Positions 23,512 to 32,580 of a stretch of DNA of 35,329 nt are shown here, piece after piece (the stretch's first letter is position 1; each line of letters begins with the position of its first letter). Location of the stretch: assembly GCA_944390265.1 (NCBI GenBank), contig CALXPK010000052.1, positions 1 to 35,329 of the forward strand, in the 5' to 3' direction. The notes below the pieces were generated by a model. It was not told where the DNA came from, ran no database searches, and saw nothing but the letters and a program-made list of their open reading frames with translations. The DNA comes from an uncultured Alphaproteobacteria bacterium. Lineage in GTDB: Bacteria > Pseudomonadota > Alphaproteobacteria > RF32 > CAG-239. A program made the position numbers and the translations under genes.

Positions 23512-25632
23512 TTATTTTTCCAAATCTTCACCGGTTTCTTGGTTAACTCTCTTGGCAGAAAGTTTGACCTTACCGCGATTATCGGTGCCAAGGCATTTAA
23601 CCCACAAGGTATCACCTTCTTTATAGAAGTCAGAAACGGAAGCAATACGCTCGTTTTTCACTTCTGAGATGTGAACCAAGCCCTCGGTTGAGCCAAGGAA
23701 GCGCACAAAAGCACCAAAATCCATAATCTTGGTAATCACACCTTTATAGATTTTGCCGGCTTCCGGCTCCGCCACAATACCCATCACCCATTCAAGAGCT
23801 GCGTCACCGTCTTCTTTTTTCAAGGAAGCGATTTTAACCACACCGTCATCGGTAATTTCAATTTTGGTATTGGTTTTTTCGGTAATTTCACGAATGACTT
23901 TACCGCCGGTACCGATAACTTCACGGATTTTATCAACCGGAATCTTGATGGAAACAATGCGTGGCGCTTTGTCAGAAACATGCGGACGCGGCTCGGCAAT
24001 GGCTTTTGCCATCTCGCCCATAATGTGGATACGACCCTCATGAGCTTGAGCCAAGGCTTTTTCCATAATCTCTTTGGTAATGGAAGTGATTTTAATATCC
24101 ATTTGCAAAGCGGTCACACCGTCTTTGGTACCGGCAACCTTAAAGTCCATATCACCCAAGTGGTCTTCATCACCCAAGATATCGGTCAAAATAGCCACAC
24201 GACCGTCATCTTCTTTAATCAAGCCCATGGCAATACCGGCAACCGGCTTTTTAAGCGGCACACCGGCAGCTTCCAAAGACATGGTTGTACCGCAAACGGT
24301 AGCCATGGAAGAAGAACCGTTAGATTCCATAATATCGGAAACCACGCGAACGGTATAGGGGAAAGTATCGCTATTTTTCGGCATCATCGGGTGAATAGCA
24401 CGCCAAGCGAGTTTTCCGTGACCGATTTCACGACGTCCGGGGCTACCCAAACGACCGCATTCACCAACCGAGAACGGCGGGAAGTTGTAGTTGAGCATAA
24501 AGTCTTCTTTATATTCATCCAATAGGCCGTCAACAATTTGAGCATCATCACCGGTACCCAAAGTGGTCACAACCAAGGCTTGAGTTTCACCGCGGGTGAA
24601 CAAAGCCGAACCGTGAGCCATCGGCAAAACGTCAACTTCGCAAGAAATCGGACGCACGGTTTTGGTATCACGACCGTCAATACGACGACCGGTGTTCAAA
24701 ACACCCTCACGCATCACGCGGTGCATCAATTTTTCAATGACGTCATTAACATATTTAACTTCCATCTCATTTTCGGGATCAATGGTCGCTTTAACTTCTT
24801 CAGCCAAAGCACCCAAGAGTTCGCCGCGTTTGAGTTTGTCGGTCTCTTTGAAGGCTTCTTCATATTTGCCGCGGAATTGTTTGGCAACTTTTTCATAAAG
24901 TTCATCAAACTCTTTCGGGAAGGTCGGCATTTCCCAGCGCGGTTTGCCGGCTTCTTTGGTCAAATCTTCAATCATTTGAATAACCGGTTGGAAGTTTTCA
25001 AAACCAAACATAACGGCACCGAGCATCACTTCTTCAGAAAGCTCTTGCGCTTCGGATTCAACCATCAAAACGCCTTCTTTAGTACCGGCAACGGAGAGTT
25101 CCAACAAAGAGTCTTTTTGTTGTTCAATTGTCGGGTTCAAAATATATTGGCCGTCTTTGTAACCGATTTTAGCCGCACCGATTGGGCCCAAGAACGGAAT
25201 ACCGGACAAGCTCAAAGCAGCCGAAGCGGCAATCATGGAAATGATGTCGGAGTCGGTTTGTTTGTCATGAGACAAAACCGTGCAAACAACTTGAACTTCA
25301 TTTTTGAAAGCATCCGGAAAGAGCGGACGTATCGGACGGTCAATCAAACGAGAGATAAGAACTTCACGTTCGGAAGGTTTGCCTTCACGTTTCATAAAAC
25401 CACCGGGGATTTTACCGGCAGCATAATATTTTTCTTGATAGTTTACGGTCAAAGGAAAGAAATCTTGGTCGGCAGCAACCTCTTTGGCCGCGCAAACAGT
25501 GGCAACCACAACGGTTTCGCCATAGGAGGCCACAACGGCACCTTCAGCTTGACGCGCAATTTTACCGGTTTCGAGCACCAGTTTTCTGCCGCCCCATTCC
25601 ATTTCTCTGCGAGAAACTTTAAAATCAATCAT
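23512..25632 (-). CDS. pnp: Polyribonucleotide nucleotidyltransferase (PNPase)
   Basis: A 706-residue phosphorolytic 3'-5' exoribonuclease, full length. Two RNase PH domains are present: the first includes [23 protein letters not shown], the second [14 protein letters not shown] sequence and [14 protein letters not shown] with the catalytic region around [22 protein letters not shown] domain lies at about 555-615 ([17 protein letters not shown]) and an S1 domain at about 620-690. The ATG at 25632 follows AAAGGA by 7 nt; the upstream TTG-like extension is not needed. It degrades mRNA in the cytosol, often with RNase E. It follows rpsO, the usual arrangement. Confidence 0.98.
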   Translation of the reverse strand: MIDFKVSRREMEWGGRKLVLETGKIARQAEGAVVASYGETVVVATVCAAKEVAADQDFFPLTVNYQEKYYAAGKIPGGFMKREGKPSEREVLISRLIDRPIRPLFPDAFKNEVQVVCTVLSHDKQTDSDIISMIAASAALSLSGIPFLGPIGAAKIGYKDGQYILNPTIEQQKDSLLELSVAGTKEGVLMVESEAQELSEEVMLGAVMFGFENFQPVIQMIEDLTKEAGKPRWEMPTFPKEFDELYEKVAKQFRGKYEEAFKETDKLKRGELLGALAEEVKATIDPENEMEVKYVNDVIEKLMHRVMREGVLNTGRRIDGRDTKTVRPISCEVDVLPMAHGSALFTRGETQALVVTTLGTGDDAQIVDGLLDEYKEDFMLNYNFPPFSVGECGRLGSPGRREIGHGKLAWRAIHPMMPKNSDTFPYTVRVVSDIMESNGSSSMATVCGTTMSLEAAGVPLKKPVAGIAMGLIKEDDGRVAILTDILGDEDHLGDMDFKVAGTKDGVTALQMDIKITSITKEIMEKALAQAHEGRIHIMGEMAKAIAEPRPHVSDKAPRIVSIKIPVDKIREVIGTGGKVIREITEKTNTKIEITDDGVVKIASLKKEDGDAALEWVMGIVAEPEAGKIYKGVITKIMDFGAFVRFLGSTEGLVHISEVKNERIASVSDFYKEGDTLWVKCLGTDNRGKVKLSAKRVNQETGEDLEK

Positions 25633-25666
25633 ACAATATCCTTTCACAATATTTATATTTCTTTTC

Positions 25667-25726
25667 GGACTTACCTCTTAGATAAAAACCCCTAAAAATC
25701 AAGATTCTTACCTAAGAGCTAAGTCC
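25667..25726 (-). promoter_or_regulatory. Long hairpin in the pnp leader (possible RNase III/PNPase autoregulation site)
   Basis: A 15-bp inverted repeat with a single mismatch: 25667-25681 with 25712-25726 (GGACTTA/CTCTTAG arms) around a 30-nt loop, 35 nt upstream of the pnp start. In E. coli the pnp leader forms a hairpin cleaved by RNase III and then removed by PNPase, giving autoregulation. The structure is seen; the function is by analogy. Confidence 0.6.
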
Positions 25727-25760
25727 ACACATCTCACCTTGAGCCAAAGCCCGAGGATTT

Positions 25761-25796
25761 TATAAAAACGAGTGCGAAGCGCTCCGCCCCGCACTC
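25761..25796 (-). terminator. Terminator-like hairpin between rpsO and pnp
   Basis: GAGTGCG (25770-25776) pairs with CGCACTC (25790-25796); on the minus strand it is followed by GTTTTTATAAAA. A partial terminator between rpsO and pnp is known in E. coli. Confidence 0.6.
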
Positions 25797-25811
25797 ATTA
25801 TAAACTTATTT

Positions 25812-25903
25812 TAGCGCACCTAAAAAAGCAATAGAAAAAACATCATCATTAGTCTGTGAATTTTTTTCATCTCGCATTTTTTGCTCTAGGTGCCGCGCAT
25901 TTT
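25812..25903. repeat. Palindromic element I (diverged copy)
   Basis: The right half (GTGAATTTTTTT, then CTCGCATTTTTTGCTCTAGGTGCCGC) is shared with element J exactly 120 nt further on: 26 bp identical (25871-25896 and 25991-26016) and about 41 nt with three mismatches. The left arm, GCGCACCTAAAAAAGCAATAG, pairs only partly, and the GTAC core is degraded. Confidence 0.75.
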
Positions 25904-26036
25904 CAGAAAATGATTTTAGGCCGGCAGATAGAGTGAAAAACAGAGCAGAAAAAATTTTAGCGTAGTTAGACCTACGTGAATTTTTTCTGTCTCGCATTTT
26001 TTGCTCTAGGTGCCGCATAAAATTATTTTCTCAAGT
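25904..26036. repeat. Palindromic element J, abutting rpsO
   Basis: A palindrome of about 130 bp. The core is CGTAG-ttagac-CTACG, the only copy where the GTAC pair is changed on both sides, keeping pairing. AGAAAAAATT/AATTTTTTCT flank it, with outer arms GAAAATGATTTTAGGCCGGCA and the complement of TGCCGCATAAAATTATTTTC. The outer arm includes the rpsO stop codon. Confidence 0.88.
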
Positions 26037-26292
26037 CTAATTTCTTGATGATTTCTTGATAACGGCTTTCGCTCTTGCCTTTGAGGTAGTCCAAAAGGTG
26101 ACGACGGCGAGAAACCATTTTCATCAAACCCAAACGAGAGTGTTTGTCTTTCGGGTGGGTGTTGAAGTGTTCAATCAAGCTATTGATACGAGCGGTCCAA
26201 ATAGCAATTTGAACTTCCGGAGAACCAGTATCGTTCGGGTTAATAGCATAAGTTTTGATCAATTCTTGTTTGTTTTCATTAGAAATCGACAT
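26023..26292 (-). CDS. rpsO: 30S ribosomal protein uS15
   Basis: An 89-residue protein, the standard length. [22 protein letters not shown] and the [20 protein letters not shown] stretch are diagnostic. It binds 16S rRNA early in 30S assembly. The ATG at 26292 has AAGGAAA about 8 nt upstream. The last codons (ending LRK and TAA) fall in the arm of palindromic element J. The gene is 13 nt after truB and upstream of pnp, as is standard. Confidence 0.97.
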   Translation of the reverse strand: MSISNENKQELIKTYAINPNDTGSPEVQIAIWTARINSLIEHFNTHPKDKHSRLGLMKMVSRRRHLLDYLKGKSESRYQEIIKKLDLRK

Positions 26293-26305
26293 CAATATTT
26301 TCCTT

Positions 26306-27247
26306 TTAATGCGATACGGAATTTTCCGCATCAGGGTTAAAATTAAAAACGCGCTGAGGAGAAATTCGTTTTTCCTCGATTCGCACTATGGCAACCAACT
26401 CCCCGTCCAAAGAAGCGACAGCCACACCTTCTTTCAAGTTTTGGTCTTGATAAGAGCGTGGAGAAATGGCTTGTCCCTGACGGAGTTTAGCTGCATCTGC
26501 CTCGGTTAAAGCTAGCTCCGCGATGTCGCGCAGAGCAGTTATTACCGGAAGCAAAACTTTTTTTGCATCCTCACTATGCACTATTTTTTTCAAATTTTCC
26601 AGTAAAATCGTATCAGAAATAGAAAATTTACCGCATTTGGTGCGTTTGAGCTCCAACAAATAGCCTTTAGTGCCGAGTGCTTTGGCCAAATCCATACCCA
26701 AAGTGCGGACATAGGTGCCTTTGGAGCAGCGGACTCTAAACTTGGCCTGATGATTCGGCAGTTCCTCAAGCAGGGTTAAATCATAAATCTCAACGATTCG
26801 CTCCGGTATTTCCACATCTTGCCCTTTGCGCACCAAATCATAGGCGCGCTGTCCGTTGATTTTGATGGCAGAATAGGCCGGCGGCACTTGCTTGATTTCA
26901 CCGATAAACTGCGGAATAATGGCTAAAATTTCTTCTTTGGTCGGGTAAATATCCGTGGTGGCAATAACTTCGCTTTCCGTATCACCGCTTGCGGTTTCCG
27001 CCCCCCATTGGATGATAAATTCATATTCTTTTTCGCCGTCGGTCACAAAAGGCACGAGCTTGGTCGCCTCACCGAAAGCAATCGGCAACACACCGGTGGC
27101 AAAAGGATCAAGCGTGCCGGTATGTCCGTTTTTCTTGGCATTAAAAAAGCGTCGGGTAAAGTTAACGACATCAGTCGAGCCCATATCGCGGTCTTTATCA
27201 ATCACCAACCAACCGTTAATATTTTCACCTTTTTTGCGTCTGGACAT
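26306..27247 (-). CDS. truB: tRNA pseudouridine-55 synthase
   Basis: A 313-residue TruB, normal length. The catalytic motif [25 protein letters not shown] with the nucleophilic Asp lies near residues 40-55; [22 protein letters not shown] and [16 protein letters not shown] follow. It makes pseudouridine 55 in the tRNA T-loop. The ATG at 27247 has GAGGGA upstream; the open frame to 27340 is not supported. Most alphaproteobacteria have truB right after rbfA; here two unrelated genes separate them. Confidence 0.97.
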   Translation of the reverse strand: MSRRKKGENINGWLVIDKDRDMGSTDVVNFTRRFFNAKKNGHTGTLDPFATGVLPIAFGEATKLVPFVTDGEKEYEFIIQWGAETASGDTESEVIATTDIYPTKEEILAIIPQFIGEIKQVPPAYSAIKINGQRAYDLVRKGQDVEIPERIVEIYDLTLLEELPNHQAKFRVRCSKGTYVRTLGMDLAKALGTKGYLLELKRTKCGKFSISDTILLENLKKIVHSEDAKKVLLPVITALRDIAELALTEADAAKLRQGQAISPRSYQDQNLKEGVAVASLDGELVAIVRIEEKRISPQRVFNFNPDAENSVSH

Positions 27248-27374
27248 TTTTCCCTCATTATTTTTGTTTAGGATAAGAAAAAACCTCAATTCGTCAACAC
27301 AAAAAAACAAGATTTTTCTGGACAAAATTTTCCAATTCAACTATAAACAAAAAAGAATTTCAAATTATTAAGTT

Positions 27375-28199
27375 ATGGATACTATTAAGATTTATGCGGA
27401 ATATGTGCCGCAATTTAACGCCTATTGCGTGAGTGATAAAAAAATCAAGGAAATCATTTTCCAAGAGAAGCTCCCCGAAATTTATCTGAAAAATGAAGAT
27501 TTTGCATCTTTGGGCGGCAACATGGTCAACACCCCGTTGGTGGGTTTTTTGATGAGCCGCGAAGACGAATATTATTCAATAGATTATAACTATGCCAAAA
27601 GCATTGTAAAATCGGGGGTTCGGCTAAGGCTTTTAAGCTATGAAAACGTCACGGAACAAATGTCCGACATCAAAGGGCTGATTCTTCCGGGCGGCGCTTT
27701 TCCCTCACCGAACAAGTTTTATGACGACGACCAAGAAACCTATGTTCCCAACCCGAGGAGTCTGGCCTATCATCTGGCCATTTCCAAAGCCGTGGGAGAA
27801 GATCTGCCAATGCTGGGAATATGTGCCGGTGCACAAATGATAGCCGGTGCTTTGGGCGGAAAATTATATCGCAACGTTGCCGAATATACCGACATCATGC
27901 ACAAGACCAAAGAGCATCTGGCGCACAACGTCATCATTTTGCCGGGAAACCCGCTCTCACGCATTTTTGTCAAGAAGAGAATTGTGACCAACTCGCGGCA
28001 TCGAGAGGCCTTAAACCCCAATGTTCCTTTTGAGCTCACACTTTATGCCGTGGCCGAAGACGGCATTCCCGAAGCCTGGGGCAACGAAAAAAGAAAAATT
28101 CTCTGCATTCAGTGGCATCCGGAAGATTTTGCCGTTGAAGGCTATTCTGAAATGCAAAGAATTTACAATTGGTTGGCGCAAAAAGCCGCTTGGCAATAA
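27375..28199 (+). CDS. Class I amidotransferase-like peptidase C26 (gamma-glutamyl-GABA hydrolase type)
   Basis: A 274-residue enzyme. The glutamine-amidotransferase triad is visible: GICAGAQMIAGALGG with nucleophile Cys150, and IQWHPE with His248 and Glu250. The oxyanion strand GLILPGGAFPSPNKFY is typical of the PuuD/C26 family, which hydrolyses gamma-glutamyl bonds, for example in putrescine breakdown. The first 50 residues are additional and unassigned. No Shine-Dalgarno is obvious before the ATG at 27375, so a weak or leaderless start is possible. It is divergent from truB and ends at a strong terminator. The true substrate is unknown. Confidence 0.85.
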   Translation: MDTIKIYAEYVPQFNAYCVSDKKIKEIIFQEKLPEIYLKNEDFASLGGNMVNTPLVGFLMSREDEYYSIDYNYAKSIVKSGVRLRLLSYENVTEQMSDIKGLILPGGAFPSPNKFYDDDQETYVPNPRSLAYHLAISKAVGEDLPMLGICAGAQMIAGALGGKLYRNVAEYTDIMHKTKEHLAHNVIILPGNPLSRIFVKKRIVTNSRHREALNPNVPFELTLYAVAEDGIPEAWGNEKRKILCIQWHPEDFAVEGYSEMQRIYNWLAQKAAWQ

Positions 28200-28213
28200 A
28201 CTTTTGCTCAACC

Positions 28214-28251
28214 AAAAAAGCGATTGGAAACAAAAATCCAATCGCTTTTTT
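28214..28251. terminator. Bidirectional terminator after the C26 gene
   Basis: A 14-bp perfect stem, AAAAAAGCGATTGG (28214-28227) with CCAATCGCTTTTTT (28238-28251), 10-nt loop. It also serves the convergent gene ending at 28253. Confidence 0.93.
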
Positions 28252-28252
28252 G

Positions 28253-28651
28253 TTATTTTACGCAAATTTGCACTTTCATCTTATCTGAAAGTTTAAAAAT
28301 TGAATGCATATTTTCCCAGGTGTTGGAAAAAACCGCGCAAGGACGAGCCACTTCCGTAATATTTCGGTCTTCCGAAAGCGTGAACAATTTTTTGTCCTCA
28401 CCTTCAAAATAGATAAAGCCCTCACCAAAACCAACAAACTTTCCTTGAACAGCTTTACAATAAACCATTTTCGTTTCAAACAGAACCGAAAAAAAAGAAC
28501 TATCATTACTGGTCAAAACAACACAACCCTCTTTGCTGTAAAAATGGTCATATTGTCCCAAAAGTTTATATTTTCCTTGTTCCAAAGAAAATTCCAACAA
28601 ATAGATTTTATCTTGCTTGCAAAAATAAGCATAAGGTTCAATTTTTTTCAT
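28253..28651 (-). CDS. Hypothetical protein
   Basis: A 132-residue protein from the ATG at 28651; the longer frame to 28717 starts inside the rbfA terminator and is unlikely. It has many short beta-like stretches (KIYLLEFSLEQGKYKLLGQYD, GCVVLTSNDSSFFSVLF, GEGFIYFEGEDKKLFTLSED), as in an all-beta or propeller-like fold. No family recognised, no signal peptide, no clear Shine-Dalgarno. It lies between rbfA and the C26 gene and ends at a shared terminator. Confidence 0.6.
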   Translation of the reverse strand: MKKIEPYAYFCKQDKIYLLEFSLEQGKYKLLGQYDHFYSKEGCVVLTSNDSSFFSVLFETKMVYCKAVQGKFVGFGEGFIYFEGEDKKLFTLSEDRNITEVARPCAVFSNTWENMHSIFKLSDKMKVQICVK

Positions 28652-28717
28652 AATTTTAGAGATTAATAATTGTAAATATGGAACAGAATAACGCAAAAAC
28701 AAATAAAAAACAACCAT

Positions 28718-28746
28718 AAAAAAACCTCCTTGCGGAGGCTTTTTTT
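28718..28746 (-). terminator. Terminator of the rimP-to-rbfA transcript
   Basis: CCTCC (28725-28729) pairs with GGAGG (28734-28738) inside longer A/T arms; a T-run follows on the minus strand. It sits at the rbfA stop codon. Confidence 0.88.
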
Positions 28747-29128
28747 ATTTATCGGATTTCAAATCTTGTTGAACTTTGGGATGATGAAGCAGTTTTTCAA
28801 TTTTATCTACTTCGGCAAAAGAGTTGTCAACTTTGAAAACGATTTCAGGAACATAGCGCAGGCTGGTGTTGCGTGCCACACTTTTTCTGAAATGGTTGGC
28901 CGCCAAATTCAGGCCTTCCAAAACTTCCTTCAAAAAAGTTTCGTTCAAGGTCATAAAATAGACGGTAGAATATTTCAAATCGGGAGATACGGTAACATCG
29001 GTGATGGTTACAATCGTATCAATCCCTTGCAAGTTTCTAACCTCGCCGCGCTCAATCTCAGAAGTGATGATTTTTCTGATTTCCTGACTGACGCGCAGTT
29101 GTCTTTGTGATGGTTCTTTTGTAGGCAT
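28745..29128 (-). CDS. rbfA: 30S ribosome-binding factor A
   Basis: A 127-residue KH-like RNA-binding protein, normal size. VSQEIRKIITSEIERGEV, then ITDVTVSPDLKYSTVYF and LRYVPEIVFKVDNSFAEVDKIEKLL are typical. It binds 16S rRNA near helix 1 and helps late 30S maturation. The ATG at 29128 has GAGAGAAG upstream. Two palindromic elements (F, G) fill the gap to infB, so the pair is probably still co-transcribed through them. Confidence 0.95.
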   Translation of the reverse strand: MPTKEPSQRQLRVSQEIRKIITSEIERGEVRNLQGIDTIVTITDVTVSPDLKYSTVYFMTLNETFLKEVLEGLNLAANHFRKSVARNTSLRYVPEIVFKVDNSFAEVDKIEKLLHHPKVQQDLKSDK

Positions 29129-29193
29129 AATCTTCTCTCTTATCAATTAATTTGCCAAAATGTTGTTTAATCACCCATTATACGATTCTTACT

Positions 29194-29317
29194 AAAATCT
29201 CAGAGAACGAGGGAAATAGAGTAGTTTTAGGAGCGAGAAAAATTCCAGTGTACATAGAAGTACATGAATTTTTCAAGACGACGCTAAACTGCTCTAGTTC
29301 CCCGTTATATGAGATTT
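29194..29317. repeat. Palindromic element F between infB and rbfA
   Basis: About 124 bp, core TGTAC-atagaa-GTACA flanked by AAAAATTC/GAATTTTT. The outer arms are AAATCTCAGAGAACGAGGG and the complement of CCCCGTTATATGAGATTT: the same framework as the array elements, but different arm bases that still pair with each other. Confidence 0.9.
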
Positions 29318-29320
29318 CTC

Positions 29321-29446
29321 AAAAAATCGGAGAATGCGGGAAATAATAAGATTTAAGGAAAATTGTGAAGGAGTGTACATAGAAGTACATGACTGAACAA
29401 TTTATCCGCAAAATCTGTATTAGTTCCCCATTATACGATTTTTTAT
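29321..29446. repeat. Palindromic element G, abutting the infB stop
   Basis: About 126 bp, core TGTAC-atagaa-GTACA. The outer arms AAAAAATCGGAGAATGCGGG pair with the complement of CCCCATTATACGATTTTTT. The arm overlaps the infB stop codon. The inner right half (ACTGAACAATTTATCCGCAAAATCTGTATTAG read in two parts) matches element D. Confidence 0.9.
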
Positions 29447-31974
29447 AGCTTGGCGGCGATTTCCTCAATCTCATAACATTCAATCATATCGCCTTTTTGA
29501 ATGTCGTTATAGTTTTCAAAACTGATACCGCATTCATAGCCTTCACGAACTTCTTTCACATCTTCTTTGAAGCGTTTGAGCTGTCCGATGGAGCCATCGT
29601 GAATAACCACGTTATCACGCAACAGGCGGATTTTGGCACCACGTTTGACCAAACCTTCGGTAATCATACAACCGGCAACTTTACCCACACCGGTAATATT
29701 GTAAACTTCGCGAATTTCGGCATAACCCAAAAGTTTTTCACGCAGTTCGGGTGAAAGCATACCTTCCAAACCTTTCTTAACATCATCAGCCACATCATAA
29801 ATGATGGAGTAGTATTTAATCTCCACGCCGTCACGACGAGCCGCATCACGCGCTTGCGGAATGGCACGAACATTAAAACCGATAATCAAGGCATGAGAGG
29901 CTTTGGCCAAAGAAATATCAGATTCAGAAATCGGGCCGACAGCCGAGTGCAAGATTTGCACCGAAACTTCATCGGTAGAAAGTTTGTTCAACGTACCTTC
30001 CAAAGCCTCAATAGAACCTTGAACATCAGCTTTGATGATAATCGGCAAATGTTTGGATTCACCGGATTTAATTTTATCCATCATCAATTCCATGGCCGAT
30101 TTGGCAGATTTCACAATCTTGGCATCACGTTCTTTGCAAATACGATAGTTGGTCACTTGTTTGGCCTGAGCTTCATCGGCAACCACAATAAAATCATCGC
30201 CGGCGGCAGGTGTGCCTTGCAAACCCAAAACCTCAACCGGTGTTGCCGGCTTGGCTTCAAACACTTTTTTGCCGTTTTCATTAAACATGGCACGAACATG
30301 GCCCCATTCTTTACCGGCAATGATAATATCACCGACTTTAAGTGTACCGTTTTGCACCAAAACCGTAGCCACCGAACCGCGGCCTTTTTCCATTTTGGCC
30401 TCAATCACGGCACCTTGCGCCGGACGATTCGGATTAGCTTTCAAATCCAAAATTTCGGCTTGCAACAAAATGGCTTCCACGAGCTTGTCAATATTGATGC
30501 GTTTTTTGGCAGAAACTTCGGCACACAAGCAATCGCCGCCCATTTCTTCCACCGCAATGCCATGTTGCAACAAAGCGGTCTTCACCTTCATCGGATCAGC
30601 ACCCGGCAAATCAATTTTGTTAATGGCCACAACAATCGGCACTTCGGCGGCTTGTGCGTGACGAATAGCCTCAATGGTTTGCGGCATAATACCGTCGTTG
30701 GCGGCCACCACCAAAACCACAATATCGGTTACCTTGGCACCGCGAGCACGCATTTCGGAGAAGGCTTCGTGACCCGGCGTATCAATAAAGGTAATTTTAT
30801 CACCGGTCTTAACGGTAATTTGATAAGCACCGATATGTTGGGTGATACCACCGGCTTCTTTGGCGGCAACGTTGGTTTCACGCAAGGCATCAAGCAGTGA
30901 TGTTTTACCATGGTCAACGTGACCCATAACGGTCACAACCGGCGGTCTGGGCAACAAATCTTCAGGCTTATCTTCAGCCCCGCCCAAACCAAGCTCAACA
31001 TCGCTGTCGGCCACGCGTTTGAACTTGTGACCAAACTCTTCCACCACAATTTGTGCCGTATCGGCATCAATCGGTTGGTTAATCGTGGCCATCACACCCA
31101 AAGACATGAGTTTTTTAATCACATCGGCACTTTTTTCCGCCATACGGTTGGCCAATTCCTGCACGGTAATCACTTCCGGAATAACCACTTCGCGCACAAT
31201 TTTCTCTTGCGGCTGTTGCGGCGCTTGTTGTTGCGGTTTGGGTTGTTTTTTCTTGTAGCGACGACGCGGTGCACCAAAACCATAGTCATCATCATCGTCA
31301 TCACCGCTCATATAGTTATTAACGTTGAATTTTCCGCCGCGTTTTTGCGGTTCAAAACTACGTTTGGTAACTTTTCTTCTGTCTTGTTCAAAACCGGCAT
31401 CACGCGAAGAAGAAACTTTTTTATTATGACGCGGCATATCATCATCATCGTCATCATCATCTTCTTCCTCATAATCGCGATTCTTTTTGGCTTTGTAAGA
31501 CTTATCGTCAAAAGATTTTTCTTCCGTCTCGGCCGAAACTTGAGCTTTCTGAGCTTTTTCCTGAGCAGCCGCAGCTTGAGCGGCTTTTTGCTTGGCTTCA
31601 GCTTCAGCCGCAGCTTTGGCGGCTTGAGCGGCCGCGGCCTCGGCTTCGGCTTGTTTGGCGGCCTCTTCCTTGGCTTTTTGTTCATCGACCTGTTTATGAC
31701 GCATGGCGGCTTTTTCCTCTTCTTCCTGTCTGCGTTTGGCTTCATGTTCTTTGGCTTCGGCAATCAAGCGGAGTTTGGCGGCCGTAGCTTCGTCAATCTT
31801 CACCTTTTGCTCATGAGCAACCGTGTTGTTTTGGTTCAACACTCTTTTTTTGCGCACTTCAACCTGCACAACCTTTTTACCTTCGGAAGAAGTTTTGGCC
31901 TTATCGCCGAGCTTCAACGTCAGGGTAGATTTACCTGATAATGTTAATTTTCCTTTTGCATTATCTTCTGTCAT
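29443..31974 (-). CDS. infB: Translation initiation factor IF-2
   Basis: An 843-residue GTPase that delivers fMet-tRNA to the 30S subunit. Domains: an N-terminal disordered region (about 60-255) with Ala/Glu/Lys-rich repeats and two poly-Asp tracts (about 171-179 and 225-230); IF2_N at about 265-320; G domain with GHVDHGKT at 351-358, DTPGHEAF and NKIDLP; then the beta-barrel and C-terminal domains. The ATG at 31974 has AAGGAA 7 nt upstream. The stop codon overlaps a palindromic element. The order nusA-ylxR-infB-rbfA is conserved. Confidence 0.98.
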   Translation of the reverse strand: MTEDNAKGKLTLSGKSTLTLKLGDKAKTSSEGKKVVQVEVRKKRVLNQNNTVAHEQKVKIDEATAAKLRLIAEAKEHEAKRRQEEEEKAAMRHKQVDEQKAKEEAAKQAEAEAAAAQAAKAAAEAEAKQKAAQAAAAQEKAQKAQVSAETEEKSFDDKSYKAKKNRDYEEEDDDDDDDDMPRHNKKVSSSRDAGFEQDRRKVTKRSFEPQKRGGKFNVNNYMSGDDDDDDYGFGAPRRRYKKKQPKPQQQAPQQPQEKIVREVVIPEVITVQELANRMAEKSADVIKKLMSLGVMATINQPIDADTAQIVVEEFGHKFKRVADSDVELGLGGAEDKPEDLLPRPPVVTVMGHVDHGKTSLLDALRETNVAAKEAGGITQHIGAYQITVKTGDKITFIDTPGHEAFSEMRARGAKVTDIVVLVVAANDGIMPQTIEAIRHAQAAEVPIVVAINKIDLPGADPMKVKTALLQHGIAVEEMGGDCLCAEVSAKKRINIDKLVEAILLQAEILDLKANPNRPAQGAVIEAKMEKGRGSVATVLVQNGTLKVGDIIIAGKEWGHVRAMFNENGKKVFEAKPATPVEVLGLQGTPAAGDDFIVVADEAQAKQVTNYRICKERDAKIVKSAKSAMELMMDKIKSGESKHLPIIIKADVQGSIEALEGTLNKLSTDEVSVQILHSAVGPISESDISLAKASHALIIGFNVRAIPQARDAARRDGVEIKYYSIIYDVADDVKKGLEGMLSPELREKLLGYAEIREVYNITGVGKVAGCMITEGLVKRGAKIRLLRDNVVIHDGSIGQLKRFKEDVKEVREGYECGISFENYNDIQKGDMIECYEIEEIAAKL

Positions 31975-32005
31975 TACAATTCCTTCACTGTTTATCCAAT
32001 CAAAA

Positions 32006-32575
32006 CTAAGAATTTAAGAAATTTTCCAAACGGGAAATCTCCATTTGAACTGCTTTCGCCATTTCACCATGCAACAAAGCAATATGTACGGTATTCACTT
32101 TATCTAACTCTTGGTCCAACTCCTCAACATTAAAAGTATGGAAAACTTCCAAATTCTTAGCCAGATTCATAATCTTATTATGACCATCGGCACCGGCATC
32201 TTTTGCTTCCAGCACAAAAGCGACCTTATTTTTTTTAATCGCTTCACAAACCTTTTCAAAACCGAAGACAAGCGCACCGGCTTTGCGAGCCAGAGATATG
32301 GCATCAAGCGCGCGTTTATGCAAAATGCTTTCTGCCATATTGACCAACTCGGGACTGACTTTCACATTTTTTTTGGCGGCTTTGGCAAACAAGTTTTTCT
32401 CAACGGCCGTCAATAAAGATTGTTTAGAGTTTTTGACCCAAATCCCCTTCCCCGGCAATTTTTTCTTAAAATCGGGAACAATCTGATTGTCGGGCGCAAG
32501 GGTGAAGCGCAGCATTTTTTCTTTTGGCAGCACTTCACCGCAAACGATACATTTTCTTGTTTCTTCAGCCTTCAT
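32006..32575 (-). CDS. YlxR (DUF448) and L7Ae-like RNA-binding fusion protein
   Basis: A 189-residue protein: YlxR domain at about 1-80 ([18 protein letters not shown] with Cys9 and Cys12, then GKGIWV), and an L7Ae/ribosomal L7Ae-like domain at about 85-180 ([32 protein letters not shown]). This two-domain form is usual in alphaproteobacteria, always between nusA and infB. It is thought to bind RNA in transcription or ribosome-related processes. The start lies 5 nt after the nusA stop, with only a weak Shine-Dalgarno, suggesting coupling. Confidence 0.92.
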   Translation of the reverse strand: MKAEETRKCIVCGEVLPKEKMLRFTLAPDNQIVPDFKKKLPGKGIWVKNSKQSLLTAVEKNLFAKAAKKNVKVSPELVNMAESILHKRALDAISLARKAGALVFGFEKVCEAIKKNKVAFVLEAKDAGADGHNKIMNLAKNLEVFHTFNVEELDQELDKVNTVHIALLHGEMAKAVQMEISRLENFLNS

Positions 32576-32580
32576 AAGCG

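Noticed and set aside
30910..31938. 342-residue plus-strand frame rich in Phe, Leu and Gly
   Set aside because: Antisense to the Ala/Glu/Asp-rich part of infB; the composition is a codon shadow.
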